Both the position numbers and the translations under genes were made by a program. The notes under the pieces were generated by a model that saw only the letters and a program-made list of their open reading frames with translations, did not search any database and was not told the origin of the DNA. From Pogostemon cablin (taxonomy: Eukaryota; Streptophyta; Magnoliopsida; Lamiales; Lamiaceae), in contig CM043012.1 in the NCBI GenBank assembly GCA_023678885.1, forward strand, positions 17,024,036 to 17,088,035: a DNA stretch of 64,000 bases, written 5' to 3'. Below, in pieces: positions 35,640-47,744 of the stretch; positions within the stretch are counted from its first letter, which is position 1; each line of letters opens with the position of its first letter.

Positions 35640-37169
35640 TTACTGCTTACCATATTGAAAATATTTAAAAATATAATTATGCTATGTGATGATTTATGGA
35701 ATCTATTTTTCCTTATTCATAAATATTTCTAAATACATAGAACTTGAACAGACAAATTTTGAACAGAAACACATAAATATATTCTCAAATGATATTATGT
35801 GTAAATACTTATAAATGGTACTTGGTATTCATAATATTTTTAAAATAAAGGAATCATATCTTAGGAGTTTGTGAGGGTGGTGAAGATATGCATCGTTCTC
35901 TTATTTTTTTTCTTTTTTTCCATGTTGTTCATAAATAGAGTGGTGGGGGTATTCAGTAATGAAAATAAATTAAATAGAGTTGGAGCATGAAGATTCGGGA
36001 TTGAAATTTGAACACAATAATTTCTAACGTATTTTCTATTTTCATGGAGAGATTAAGGGTAAGTTAATTTCTGAATATAATTAAATTTAAAATAGGTTAA
36101 AAGTGGTATTTGATATATTCAATTTGAATATTGTACCTAGTAGTAATATAAGTATATAAAATGTACCTATAAGTAATGGACCCTATTAAAATTTTGGAGC
36201 AAAATAAATCTTAAGGCCCAAGAATGAAATTACAATAATCTTTAGAAGTTAGAATTAGCACTAAACCCAAATAATTAATATTAAACCATGAAGTCAAAAT
36301 AGACCATAAATAATAAGGGTGAAATTACAATTATATCTTTAAAACTAACACTAAATCCTTGAATAAATATTAAAGGGTCTCTCTAAATACTCACCCCTTT
36401 TATTAAATACATACCCCACTAATATATAATTAATATATATTTTTTTAAAATATCTAAATTATCCTTAATTCATTAAATACAGTAATTCATTAAATACACA
36501 CCCTTACATATTTTATATTAATCTAATAAGACCTAACTTGATTAATACAATATATGCAATCTTGTAAATTATACTTACATCTCAAACGGAAAAAAATGAA
36601 GAACATATGGAGAATAAGAGGGATATGTAATAAAAAAGCAATAAACTCTAACCTAAGAAGTTGTGATTAACTAAGCTAATTGATAGAGATCTGAAATCAT
36701 AATCCCAACCATGTTCTATTCTCATATAACGAAAAAGAGTGTAAGATATTATCATCAGTATGATGAAATAAAATTTTTGTAAATTGAAAAAAGTTAATCC
36801 ACCTTCTGCAACTTGTGTGTGAAAGAGGAAAGTTTGGGCACACTAATCTTTTTCTTTTTTAATGCTGTGAAATAATTTGTATAAAGTTTGTGATTAAGTC
36901 ATGTAACCCAACTACACCCTTTATTTGCATAAAGTTTCCAGGAAGATGGGAAGAGAAAGGAATGGGTTATTTTTAATGCCGTTGTTTGATTATTTAACAG
37001 AGGGGTTTAGTAAATTAAGTTAAAAAAAATAAAGGGCTCAATTGATCCTATTTATAAATGAAAAGGATTTGAAATAAATGAAAAGGATTTGAATGAACAA
37101 AACAAAAGATTGAGGGTTAATTTGATCTTATAATATAAGATGGAGGGTCTACTTGGCCCTTTGCCCTAA
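35640..37169. other. AT-rich intergenic DNA with a dispersed repeat at 36180-36370
   Basis: The part at 36180-36370 contains GAAATTACAATTATATCTTT then AACACTAAATCC units related to those beside element A. The rest, including CATTAAATAC repeats at 36400-36510, shows no gene. Confidence 0.5.
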
Positions 37170-37460
37170 TTAATTATTTTCCATCCTTTTATTGTCTTCT
37201 TCAATTTTCAACTTGATAATCAAGTTTTCTAATGTTATTTCCTTTCGCTTTTGTTTGAGATAATTCTTAAACTCTCTCCAACTAGGAGGTAGCTTCTCAA
37301 TCACATAGGCTACAACAAAAGTATCCACAAGAATCATCCCCTCAGTGAGGATATTATGCAAAATCAACTGAAACTCTTATACTTTGTTCTATTACAGATT
37401 TCCCATCAAAAATTTTGAAATCTAGAAACTTGGCTATGTTTATTAATTTTCCACAGGTAT
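37170..37460 (-). pseudogene. Ty1/copia gag fragment
   Basis: Minus frames read AKFLDFKIFDGKSVIEQ (about 37440-37385) and, after a frameshift near 37375, MILHNILTEGMILVDTFVVA then IEKLPPSWREFKNYLKQKRK and LIIKLKIEEDNK. This is the middle of a plant copia gag (UBN2/gag_polypeptide family). It is truncated at both ends; solo LTR C lies immediately upstream. Confidence 0.85.
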
Positions 37461-37477
37461 ATAATTTGACCTTCAAG

Positions 37478-39008
37478 TGTAAGGGATCAATTTTAATGTA
37501 CGTGTGACCAAGTTGAATTATTGAATTCACAAGACAATTCTAGACTATTAAATAAATCTAGCTTATGACTATTCTAATTAAGACAAATCAACGTTTTGAA
37601 AATTTTTACTAATGAACTACTGCGCATAAAATTATAAAGACGAAAAATTAAATATTGAATAAGAAAATGTTCTAGTGTTCAAGATAAAAGACTGGTAATG
37701 TTAATGCAATCCAGTTTTAACATGTAAACTGACTCTCTAGAATTATAATTCTCTATCTTGCAGAAACTTAAGCTAAACCACCATGAGCAAGAGAAATCTA
37801 GCACTTATGATTAACCAAAAATCCTAAGATCGATTAGTTATTAATCCACTCTCCCTTTATACGTATTTAAGCAATTAAGGTTTTCCCTTACATACTTGTA
37901 CATTAACAGATTTTCACTTTTTAGGTATTAATAATTTAATCCTACTTCTCATTATCAAATACCAACAATGATGCTTTACCTAGTATATGATATCCAATAA
38001 TGATTGTTTAGCAGTTAAAATCTAATATTGATCAATCCTCTTTAACCACCACAGAAAACACTACTTTCATGCAGAAATCCAAATTTCAAGTAATATCTCA
38101 ATTTGAGGTAACTTCATAAAACATCACATGAAATAGAATTCAAAATATAATTATAGAAGTCTCAAAATATTTCTTTAATATATAATTAAACATGTAGTGT
38201 CATAAATCAAAGTCTAAATCATCAAATCACATAATTTAAACTATCAAAACCCTAACATCACCACAAGAAAACTTAGCCCATGGTATCATAGAATTCAATC
38301 ATAGAAATATAATAAATCCTAACCATGAGTCCGACTACTAGAAAGAAAAAATAGACTAAGGAAGAACCCTAAGAAGAGTAGACTTCCCTACTTCAACTTC
38401 TATCTTTGTCAGGATTTCCGTTTGCAACCAAGTAAGAGACACTATCTTGATTCCTATCCAATAGTACGATGGATGGAAGGTAGGTGATGGTGAACATTTG
38501 TTACCGAATTGGTGTGATGTGGAATTTATCGATCTGAAAAGTCCCCCTTCTGATGTCCAGAGTCTGTCTTTTTATAGTTGAGCAAAAACACGGACCTGGG
38601 CCTCGAACTTACATTGCTCAACATCGAGGGGCCATGCTCGGTATTATGTCTGATATCAAGCACTGTACCCAGTATCCATCGAGTGATGATTGCTCGATTG
38701 CTGGGTGTGATCTTCTCTCCTCGATGTTTTGCTCAATATCGAGCGGTAATACTCGGTAGTCACTGAGCATTTCTTCGTGTCAAACTCCACCTTTTTCAGA
38801 AGCTTCGCTTGAGATCAAGCGATGTTGCTTGTCACTTACCGAGTGTTCTTTCTGGCTCTCCCAATCTGCTCTGAATCGAGCATTAATGCTCGATTATAAT
38901 TGAACTTCATTTTTTTTCAACTAATCAACTCCAAGTTCGACTTTTGATATTTTTATTCTTTTTTTTGTTCAAAACTTGACAAAATACCTCTCACATACCT
39001 TTTTGTCA
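37478..39008 (-). repeat. Solo LTR C, related to the A/B/D family
   Basis: About 1.53 kb with no partner LTR or interior. Read on minus it starts TGACAAAAAGGTATGTGAGAG at 39008 and ends in TTGATCCCTTACA at 37478. The ending matches the end of solo LTR D (AACTTGGTCACACGT then TTGATCCCTTATA). TATA box near 38569-38576 on minus (CTATAAAAAGAC). ATCGAGC/GCTCGAT words are clustered at 38622-38905. Best explained by LTR-LTR recombination. No target duplication seen. Confidence 0.7.
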
Positions 39009-39083
39009 GTAACACTCACCGGCTATCACGGCAGGCTCTGTAGGTCACTAGCTACCATAAGTTACAGGGGCAAATGAGGTGGG

Positions 39084-40474
39084 TGTTGGTGTTCAATCAT
39101 TTGATTAACATGAACCGTTATGATTTCATATGTTTCTAAATCAGCGAAAGCAAGAAAACATAGAAATGTATTACCTTTCACCAGGGTATGTTGAAGAAGA
39201 TGGATTCTCACCGGCAGCCTATACAGCCTCACCGTTTTGGGCATAACTCTCTCGTCTAATCTCCGATTTGAGTTATCTACACGTCAAAACGATCCTCCCT
39301 TCAGTGGCTTTTCATTAATATATATCACGAACAGTTCTGAGTTCTGTAAGATTTTAGAAAAATTATGCAAGTTGACGGACAACAGCAGTAAACAACCTTC
39401 CGGTCCTCTGCTGTATTCCCAAGTCCAATCTCGACGTCGTGTGGGCGACGATCTTCGAGATCTTCTCAATCTGCTGTTTCATCACCCTCCTCACAGTATT
39501 TAGCATGATTAATCAATTGATTAGGGTTTCTGTACAGTTGAGATAACTTATATATGGGATACAGCAGGGACCATGAGGAGAAATTAGAGTTGGGCCTCCA
39601 TTGGGCTTAAGTATCCAAGCTTAGGCCAAAGCTTATACTTAAGTCCAATAATAATAATATATACCATTAAAATATTATTACTGCACTACCGTTCTAATCC
39701 CATAATTACGTTATGGGCTCCTTCTTATTATGAGCCCGTTAGTCTCCCCATGTTTAAGATATACAATGTCCATTAATTAATTAAGTTGCTAACAACTCCA
39801 TTAATTAATATCTCATCCGAGAGTAGTACCACTCAACCTCATTATCATGCCAGAATAAATCCACCTGCAAGGTTTACATGATAATCCTTATGAGCTCCTC
39901 AATGGGACATCATCAACCTATGTCAGGCGCGGATTCCTTCTACAATCAACAGCACACCATAGACACAGTATAATGATTAGGAGCACGAACAACCATAATA
40001 ACATGTAAATCTCACCCATTGATGAATCAAAGAAATACATACAACTTTACGTGTCGAGTTTATTGTATAGGGATTAGGAGCACGAACAACCATAATAACT
40101 GAGATCAAGTTCTCCTATATAGTCAGTATAAGTCGAATGATCTCAAGTGGTCCCGATCAATACACACAAGTACACTAATGTGATTCTATAGTCAAGACAA
40201 ACTAATACCAAATTACACTACAACCATCCCGATAGAGAGTCCCCGTCTATCTCGGTTGTGAGCATCTGTTTATACTTTATAAGGAAATCGATAATATGAT
40301 CTTCCGCGTGTTGTCGTACAATATATTATCTACAGTATAAAGTAAATGGACTATTGCATCGTACATATAAATAAATTATAAGATGCAATCATTTGATCAT
40401 ATAATTCTCATTTCAAATAAATTGCTATAACATTGTTCATACATGAAGCTAGACTTTTAGCATACAATCCAACA
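39084..40474 (-). repeat. 3' LTR of the copia element (left copy)
   Basis: Starts TGTTGGTGTTCAATC on plus and ends ATACAATCCAACA. Collinear with 50719-52116, with many substitutions and one longer difference near 39995. No coding content. Confidence 0.9.
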
Positions 40475-40486
40475 ATCTCCCACTTA
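40475..40486 (-). other. Polypurine tract of the copia element
   Basis: On minus TAAGTGGGAGAT directly precedes TGTTGGATTGTATGC. AGTGGGAGATTGTTGG is the standard copia tract-LTR junction. Confidence 0.85.
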
Positions 40487-40561
40487 TACTAAATGACTAT
40501 GCTGCCATGTCTTCTGCCATACATCTGATTCCCACTCCCTCTACATGACTATTAAAAGCTC

Positions 40562-41990
40562 TCACCTTAAGGTCCTTGTAAATGGATTTACTAAGTCATC
40601 ATCCGATACAATCTTGACGACAATAATCTTCCCCTCTTCATACGATTTCTCGAAACAGGTGGTACTCACGTTCCATGTGTTTAATTGCTTATGAGCTCGT
40701 GATTCCTTCAAGTTTGCAACTGCACCATTATCATCAAAATAAATTGTAATAACCTTGGGCAAACTTAGAAACACTTCGAAGTCAATCATGAAGTTTCTAG
40801 AGTCATATAAATACTTTGGCTGCCTCAGAGGCTCCAATTTATCATTTTTTTGATGGAGTCCGGAGTCTGAAATATTTCTATATAACACTCCTCCCATTAT
40901 GTCTCTACTTCCTAAAATTAAACACATAACCTTTGAGGTGGATTTACTGCCGTCGCTATCTGATTTGAAAAATCTGAATCTATGTAACCCTAAGAAGCAG
41001 TGAATCTGTTCGGTAAGTCCACATATAATTTTTAGTCCTTTTCAGATACATAAGTATATGTCTTACCACAGTTCATCATTCTTGTTTCGGGTAACCTTGA
41101 TACTCACTAACCATGCCTTCGGCAAAATAGATATCTGGTCTCATGCATAGCATTCCTTAGATTAAGCTTCCTTATTCGCCAATACATAAGGAACTGCTTT
41201 CATCTCCTTTATCTTCTCTTGTGTCAAGAAACATTTCCTTAGATAAAGTCACATGCTAAAACAAGAAAGTATCATATCATTTCATGAAGCTTGAGACAAG
41301 TATAATATCCTTTCTTGTGATCCGTATTACCGTGATCAAAAGTATATATTTTACTTTTCTTAAGTCCTTCATTTCATACTGCTTTATCAATCATACCCAT
41401 ACGCCCGACAATACTCTTTTATTGTCTCCAATGAGCAATGTATCATCTACGTACTGTACAAAAAATACCACCACATTTTCGTCACTCTTTTCAATACATA
41501 AGACACATCCACGCATTGAATGAATCCATATCACTGGATTTCCTCATCAAAGCAGATGTTTCATGATCTTGAAGCTTGCTTTAGTCCATTGATGGATACT
41601 TTTAAGCTTACACTCAAAACGCTTTTAGCCCTTTCCAATGAATCACTCTAGTTACTTCACATAGATGTTTTCCTCAAGACTTCCAATCAGGAAAGCTGTC
41701 TTGACATCTACTCTCTCCGTCCCAGGCTAAGAGGGCTAGCGACCTTATGTTAAACATAAGGTCTTTAGCCCTTATTACATGGGACGGAGGGAGTATTTAT
41801 TATTCCTTATAATCAATATGATTAGCAACAGATAAAAGAATCCAAATCGACATAGGCATAGCTACCGGTGAACAGGTTTCCTCATAATCGAACCCTTTCT
41901 TTCTGAGTATACTTTTTCACAATAAGCTTTGATTCCAAGGTTTTCACCTTACCGTATGATCCTCTTTTATTTTGTATGACCACTTCCAAT
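40562..41990 (-). pseudogene. Copia RT and RNase H, heavily mutated
   Basis: RNase H is at 40562-41010: DSDFSNQIATA (family pattern GYxDSDF), then IYFDDNGAVANLKE with the catalytic Asp, then SDDDLVNPFTRTL. RT is upstream (higher coordinates): FVQYVDDT encoded near 41440-41460 is the catalytic box, and a DYEETCSPV-like entry motif is encoded near 41880. Stops and frameshifts are frequent, and an 88 bp MITE sits inside at 41709-41796. Confidence 0.82.
41709..41796. mobile_element. 88 bp hairpin mini-MITE (Stowaway-like ends)
   Basis: The ends TACTCTCTCCGTCCC and GGGACGGAGGGAGTA enclose a near-perfect hairpin: GACCTTATGTT and AACATAAGGTC meet at the centre, with GGCTAAGAGGGCTA against TAGCCCT in the stem. 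It is bounded by TA and interrupts the copia RT relic, so it is younger than that element. Confidence 0.85.
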
Positions 41991-42059
41991 TGCTTTTACA
42001 CCAATTAATGGTTCTACAAGCTCCCAGACTTGATTTAGAATCCATCGATTCTATTTCAG

Positions 42060-42540
42060 AAATCATTGCAACTTGCTAAGATATCGCATTTTCATCTTGT
42101 AGTGCTTCGTCGTATCCGTTGATTAATTTCATGTTTACTAGGGACCAAGTCTCACAACTCTCTCGAAATATATATCTTACGGGTTGTCGAACAACCCTCC
42201 CACTACGACAAGACACTACACGAAATTGTGTATCAGATGTGACACGCGATGCAGTTTACCTTGTGATATCTCCTCTTGTACAATCGGTACTAATACTTTG
42301 TGTTTCCCTTCTCACATCTTTTAAAACAACTTATACATAGGTTTGTGATTTATTACATAGTCTCTTTCCAAAAATCTAGTGTTTGTGTTAACAATCACCC
42401 TTCGATCTTTTGGACTAAATAAATCAACTTTAATTTTTCTAGGATATCCCATAAACAGACAAACATTCATACGAATTACTGTTTCTAGGGCATATCCATC
42501 AAATAAATTTAATAATCCCAAATAACTCATCATCTATCTA
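42060..42540 (-). pseudogene. Copia integrase C-terminal region and linker
   Basis: The minus frame 42533-42321 reads RMNVCLFMGYPRKIKVDLFS then PKDRRVIVNTNTRFLERDY, the conserved end of copia integrase before the linker. Downstream, RSGRVVRQPVRYIF (about 42205-42160) is the usual RSGRxxxxPxR element ahead of RT. Interrupted by stops. Confidence 0.8.
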
Positions 42541-43014
42541 ACCATTTCCATAAGAGTTTTTCTCTTATTATAATTACAAGATACGTTATTAATTTCAATT
42601 TGTCACACCAGTGGGATAAACATGATTTAAGAGTGTACAAATTGTTACCTACGTACCATAACAGATTATAGCTTCATCCTTCATTATAATGACCATGTCA
42701 TTTAAATAAAATCGAGTATCCATTCGTAGATGCGTAGAAACTGAAATCAAATTCTTTCTATGAAAAATATACGTAAAAACTATTTCTCAAAGACAAACGT
42801 TTATTCATATCATAAGATAAATAAACTGCTCCCACTGTAACAGCCACTACTCTCGTAGTATTACCCATGTATACAATAATCTCATCATCACTTAGTTGCA
42901 GGCTTTTAGTGATTCCAGTATCTGCACAACGTGTTAGTAGATGCTATCACTAATCATGCTTCAATGACTAGTGAATGAGATACTAACCTTGTTCACAATT
43001 TGATGAGAATTGAT
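42541..43014 (-). pseudogene. Decayed copia integrase/protease interval
   Basis: Lies between the gag and integrase relics, where protease and the integrase core should be. I could not read a catalytic motif in any frame, so the domains are deleted or mutated beyond recognition. Confidence 0.4.
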
Positions 43015-43300
43015 TTCCTTCGCCATTTATTTTGTCAGAAGTTTTCCATCGAATACAACCTCTCGTATTTCAGGTAGAACTTACTCAAAACATCCAGGCA
43101 AATTATGGAGAAAAAAATTGATCTAGGTTTCCCTTTCAATTTCTGCTCCAAGTTTTTCCAATTCATTCATTAAGTTAACCATGACCTCTTGCCTTTCTAT
43201 CTTTCTCAAGTATCCGAAGAGTTGCATGAGACCATCATATTTTTATGAACTCCCTCAACTCTCCACTAGAGACTTTAAATAATAGGCATCACAGAAAATC
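43015..43300 (-). pseudogene. Copia gag relic
   Basis: Minus translation gives MVNLMNELEKLGAEI, then INFFLHNLPGCFE and PEIREVVFDGKLLTK, the pattern of plant copia gag (a LESLPxSFE-type motif). Stops lie between the pieces. Confidence 0.6.
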
Positions 43301-44680
43301 CTTAGTGAGAACACATATGTTTTCTTAAGCAGTAAATTCGAAACTAAGATTCTTTTCTAATCATCTAATTTTGGATAAGTAAATATATTTCTTTTAGTAA
43401 ACAATAAACGAATAAAAACATTTGAAATTATAGAGAATCACAAATAAATACACCGATCAAATCTTCGAATTTATCCATTTATATAGATTCTCTCAAAATA
43501 ATATAAAAATAAAATTCACCGACATCTCAGGCACCGTGAGCCTGCAAGCTACGATAGTGTGAACGTTTACAAACCCGAACATTTACAAGAGAAGGTTTTA
43601 CCCATTAATTTCATTTGTCAACTTAACCTCATGACAAAATAATTAATAGTCGGTTCCTCTTTAGCCATGCAAATAATAGCAGTGACTCCGATGGGGAGGA
43701 TACTTATTATTTGCACCTAAGTGTACATCATTATTTGACCCCAAGTCCATTGCGCAAGCTTATGTGCCTAACAGATGGAGAAGTACACCCGCACTCGGAT
43801 AACTTCCTACAGTCATCAATTATAAGTTTGTACAATGATCCACAAATAAACTCATCTGATGGGGAGGAGGCACTATAGCCAACACGCAAGTTCATGTGAA
43901 TCACATTACAAATAATAATTATTTAATGAAGTCTGTACCAGTGATCCACAAATATACTCATCCGATGGGAAGGAAGACACTATAGCCAACACGCAAGTAT
44001 ACTTGCATCAAACCAATAATGGAGGTCGCAGGAATTATTTACAATCCCCTCTCCCACTTAGTTATTTAACATCGATGGTTTTTACATACATATAATATTC
44101 AAGAATAAAATAGCAATCCTAGCATGCTCCTATTACACCAATTAAGGCAGTAATTCACATAGAATCATGTAAACATATATAACAATAATCAAATAATTAA
44201 ATAAAATTATGAACAGTTATATATCAGCGAATTCGATTGTTCGCCACCAAGCAAGAATGTCGGCAAAAACCTCCAGATTATCAAATTTTTGAAGCCATCG
44301 ATATCGACCATCGATATCGTCCAGATTATTAAAATCATCGATATCGATCAGATTATTAGATTTTCAAATTTTTCTAAATTATCAAATTTTCGAAACAATT
44401 GATATCTTCCAGATTATTAAAAACATCGATATCGACATGCAATCATATATAACAATAATTGACAATTAAATTAATTATGGCAATTATATATTAGGAATTA
44501 ATTCGACATTCATATATAATAACAATAGACAATCTATTATGGCAGTTATATATTAGGAATTATTTGCCAAAAATGGGATGTCTTGTCCAACACTCCACCG
44601 ATACATGCATATAATATACCAAATAAAATATGCAACCTAACATGCTTCTCTTTAATGCGGTAAATCAAATAGAACATGCA
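43301..44680 (-). other. Copia 5' leader with tandem repeats
   Basis: Non-coding. A 106 bp direct repeat is seen at 43837 and 43943 (GATCCACAAATA..CTCATC, then CACTATAGCCAACACGCAAG). A cluster of CATCGATATCG words lies at 44295-44440. Two ACAGTTATATAT/GCAGTTATATATTAGGAATT units occur at 44210-44570. The leader resumes after the Helitron at 49484. Confidence 0.55.
44295..44440. repeat. CATCGATATCG short repeats
   Basis: At least four copies of (C)ATCGATATCG, itself palindromic (CGATATCG), are interspersed with CCAGATTATTAAAA phrases. Part of the copia leader. Confidence 0.7.
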
Positions 44681-44699
44681 TATTAATACTATAAATTTA

Positions 44700-45530
44700 C
44701 AAGTGATGGCCAAAAATATTTTTTTTAAAATTGTGAGGTGGCGGCTCCACGTTGCTCCTTGAAAAATTTTGTGTATGTGGCGCTCCCACGTTGATCCCGG
44801 AATTAATGTTTATTAAATTTAAAATAATTAATATTTTGTAATCCTACCATTAATACATCTTAATTAAAAATTTTAGTTATTTATTAAATTTAAAATAATT
44901 AATATTTTGTAATCCTACCATTAGTACGTAATAATATTATTTTAAGTTTATATAAATAATTTAATTTAATACTTTAGATATTTTTGATTTAATCCATAAA
45001 TTTGGTGTGAATTTTAAATTATTTATTTTCATTGATTTTTAAATTATTTATTTCTATATTTAGCATATAAATTTTAATAAAGGCATAGTACAATTTATTA
45101 GTTATAAAGTTTTGGTAAATTTATAGTATTATGTAATAATATTATATTAAGTAATTTTCTTAATATTATTTTAAGTAATTTTCTTATAAAAGTTTATGTA
45201 AGTAATTTAATTTAATACTTTAAATATTTTTGATTTACAAGTGCTTGCCAAAAATATTTTTTTAAAATTGTGAGATGGCGGCGCCACGCTGCTCCTTGAA
45301 AAATTTTGTGTATGTGGCGCTCCCACGTTGATCTCGCAATTAATATTTATTAAATTTAAAATAATTAATATTTTGTAATCCTACCATTAATACATCTTAA
45401 TTTAAATATTTAGTTGTTTAATAAATTAAAATAATTAATATTTTGTTATCCTACCATTAATACGTAATAATATTATTTAAGTTTATATAAGTAATTTAAT
45501 TTAAAAGTATGCCAAAATCAACAATAAATA
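44700..45530. repeat. 538 bp tandem duplication of the Helitron 5' region
   Basis: ACAAGTG...GCCAAAAATATTTTTTT at 44699 recurs at 45237, and alignment continues through GTGTATGTGGCGCTCCCACG and the AATCCTACCATTAATAC segment. The second copy is truncated at about 45530. A third short echo (TGTGTATGTGACAATCCCAC) is at about 47696. Confidence 0.85.
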
Positions 45531-45698
45531 TAGAGGTATATTTTTTTTAAACTCATTTTATTTATGTATAATTCTGTATGTATTTAGATGTCATTAGATG
45601 TTTATTCTAATATATTTATCCATTAATAATATATTATTTGTCCTCTAATTTCTTAGATGTTTTTAACAATAATAATTATTATTATTATATAAAAATTT

Positions 45699-47190
45699 AA
45701 ATCAAACTTTCTTTGAAAGATGCTATAGAAAAAAACATATCAAATTCTTGGAATGCAACCAGGATAACAATTAATGAAAATATAAAAGAAGTTCATGATT
45801 TCTGAAAGAAGTAAGCACTCAATCTATATATTACATTTATTGATTTTTTCTTTTAAAAAGATATATACATCTATAAATTTTAATATTTATACTTTTAGAA
45901 ATGTAGCATGGGTTTAATAGACCATGATAGATTGTCTGGACAGTCCCATATAAATCATATTGGTAGAAGCTTCATCTTTGAAGAATTTACATCAGATGTA
46001 GAAGTGATCAATCTTGCAGAAATTCAAGACATTAAGGATGTAAATATTTCATTATAATTTTTTTGTTTTGAAATATTTTTGCTACAAAGAATAAAATGCA
46101 TTTCAATTATTGTATAACTTATGTTAATTTATATTTTCTACATGGATTTTTAGGAAAACTATTGCATTGTTGTTGCAAATGCTCAAAGGATCTAAACTCA
46201 ATATGGATGGTACTATAGTGGATGTAATAAATGTACCAAGAAAGTTATTGATAAATCTGGAGTCCCTTACTCTGAAAAGTGTAAGCAGGACATACCAGTA
46301 CCTGTTTCACAGTAATTTTTTTTTTTAAAGTTTAACATTTTTTTTAAAAATTTACTATTTTCTTTAGAAAATGACAAATAAAATTTAATTAAGTTATTTT
46401 GCATTGCAACAAATATAAAATTTATCTCAAGGTTGCCGATGAAACTGGGAGTACTTCCTTTATAGTATTTGATAGAGAAATTAGGACAATCATTGGAAAA
46501 ACAGCAGCCGAACTCAATGAAAATCTTGAAAAGGTATTTTATAATTTTCATATACTGACATCTATAAAGAATAGAATTGCACTAATCAAATTTCACATAT
46601 TACAAATTTTCACATGACTGAAAGATATGACATAAATTAGAATTTATTTTGCAAAATACAACATATCTGTTGTACTTATTCTATGTTTTATTGTAATTAT
46701 TATTTTTTTTTATTAGCTGGACTTGGTTGGATCATTTCCTAAAGAGCTTGACACTCTTATTGGTTCGATGTTCATCTTTAGATTTCATATCTCTGAAAGA
46801 AATATAAGTAGTTAATGGAATGTATACACTGTGATGAAAGTATCTTCAGATCCTACTATGATCAAGGCTATAACGAATAGATCAAAAGTGAAAAGGTATT
46901 GAAGTTTAAAATTAAAAATGCATTTATGGTGATTTGTTCCATCCATTTTCTAACTGTTGTATTATACTGTTATTTTTATGTTTATATACAGCCTTTAGGA
47001 TCCTCCATAAATGAAAATTTTCAAATAAAATGAGTACTCCAAAAGGGAAGTGTAAATTGGTTGACTTTAAGACTATTGATTATGATGAAGATAATGCTCT
47101 GGATCAAATTCAAATGCTGGCCACGAATAAAAGGATGGTTTAAGTAAAGTTGAAGAACCTATTGCTTCATGAAGAACTTAGAATTTATCC
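45699..47190 (+). pseudogene. RPA70-like (single-strand DNA binding) pseudogene of the Helitron
   Basis: Exon-like blocks separated by AT-rich introns with GT/AG edges: SWNATRITINENIKEVHDF (about 45725-45810); IFEEFTSDVEVINLAEIQD (about 45980-46040); YGWYYSGCNKCTKK and a second Cys pair region (46155-46312); YKIYLKVADETGSTSFIVFD (46414-46533); LDLVGSFPKELDTLIGSMF and VYTVMKVSSDP (46717-46897); and an end block to about 47190. This is the C-terminal OB fold of replication protein A with its zinc ribbon (Rep_fac-A_C). Stops occur in at least three blocks (TGA after HDF, TAA in QRI-stop-TQYGWYY, TAA in ISS-stop-WNVY). Such genes are common cargo of plant Helitrons. Confidence 0.8.
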
Positions 47191-47744
47191 ATAAATTTTA
47201 TTATAACTGCAGATTTAGATTATTGTAATTTTTATGAAACTATGAAAGATTATTTTAATTCTATTATCAATTCTATCCTTCAAACTTTTCTAGAATCAAG
47301 GATTAATGTTTATTTCAATATCATTACTAACTCTGTTTTCCATATCAGGTAGACATGCGCCACCACAAGAATAAGAATTTAGAATCTAAATTGTCTCATA
47401 CAAAATTAATTTATTCAAAATAGTCTCAAAAAATTTAATTTTACCTACAAATAATCTCATAATTTTAATTTTTCTCTAAAATGGTCATTTTAACCTAAAA
47501 ATGATCAATTTTATTTATGAGTTTTATAGAGATAAAAAATACTATTTTGAGACAAAATTACAACAAGTAAAAATTAATAACTAAAACAAAAGTTATGGGA
47601 CAACATTGATAAAAAAAAGGAGTATTGTATTGAAACAATACTATATAATATGTCCTATTATTTTAAGTAATTTATTATGACTAACACAATAAAATTTGTG
47701 TATGTGACAATCCCACATTAATTTTATAATTAATATTTTATTTT

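Noticed and set aside
45699..47190. RPA70-like region as a host replication gene
   Set aside because: Several in-frame stops, and it lies within Helitron termini next to a Helitron-type helicase end.
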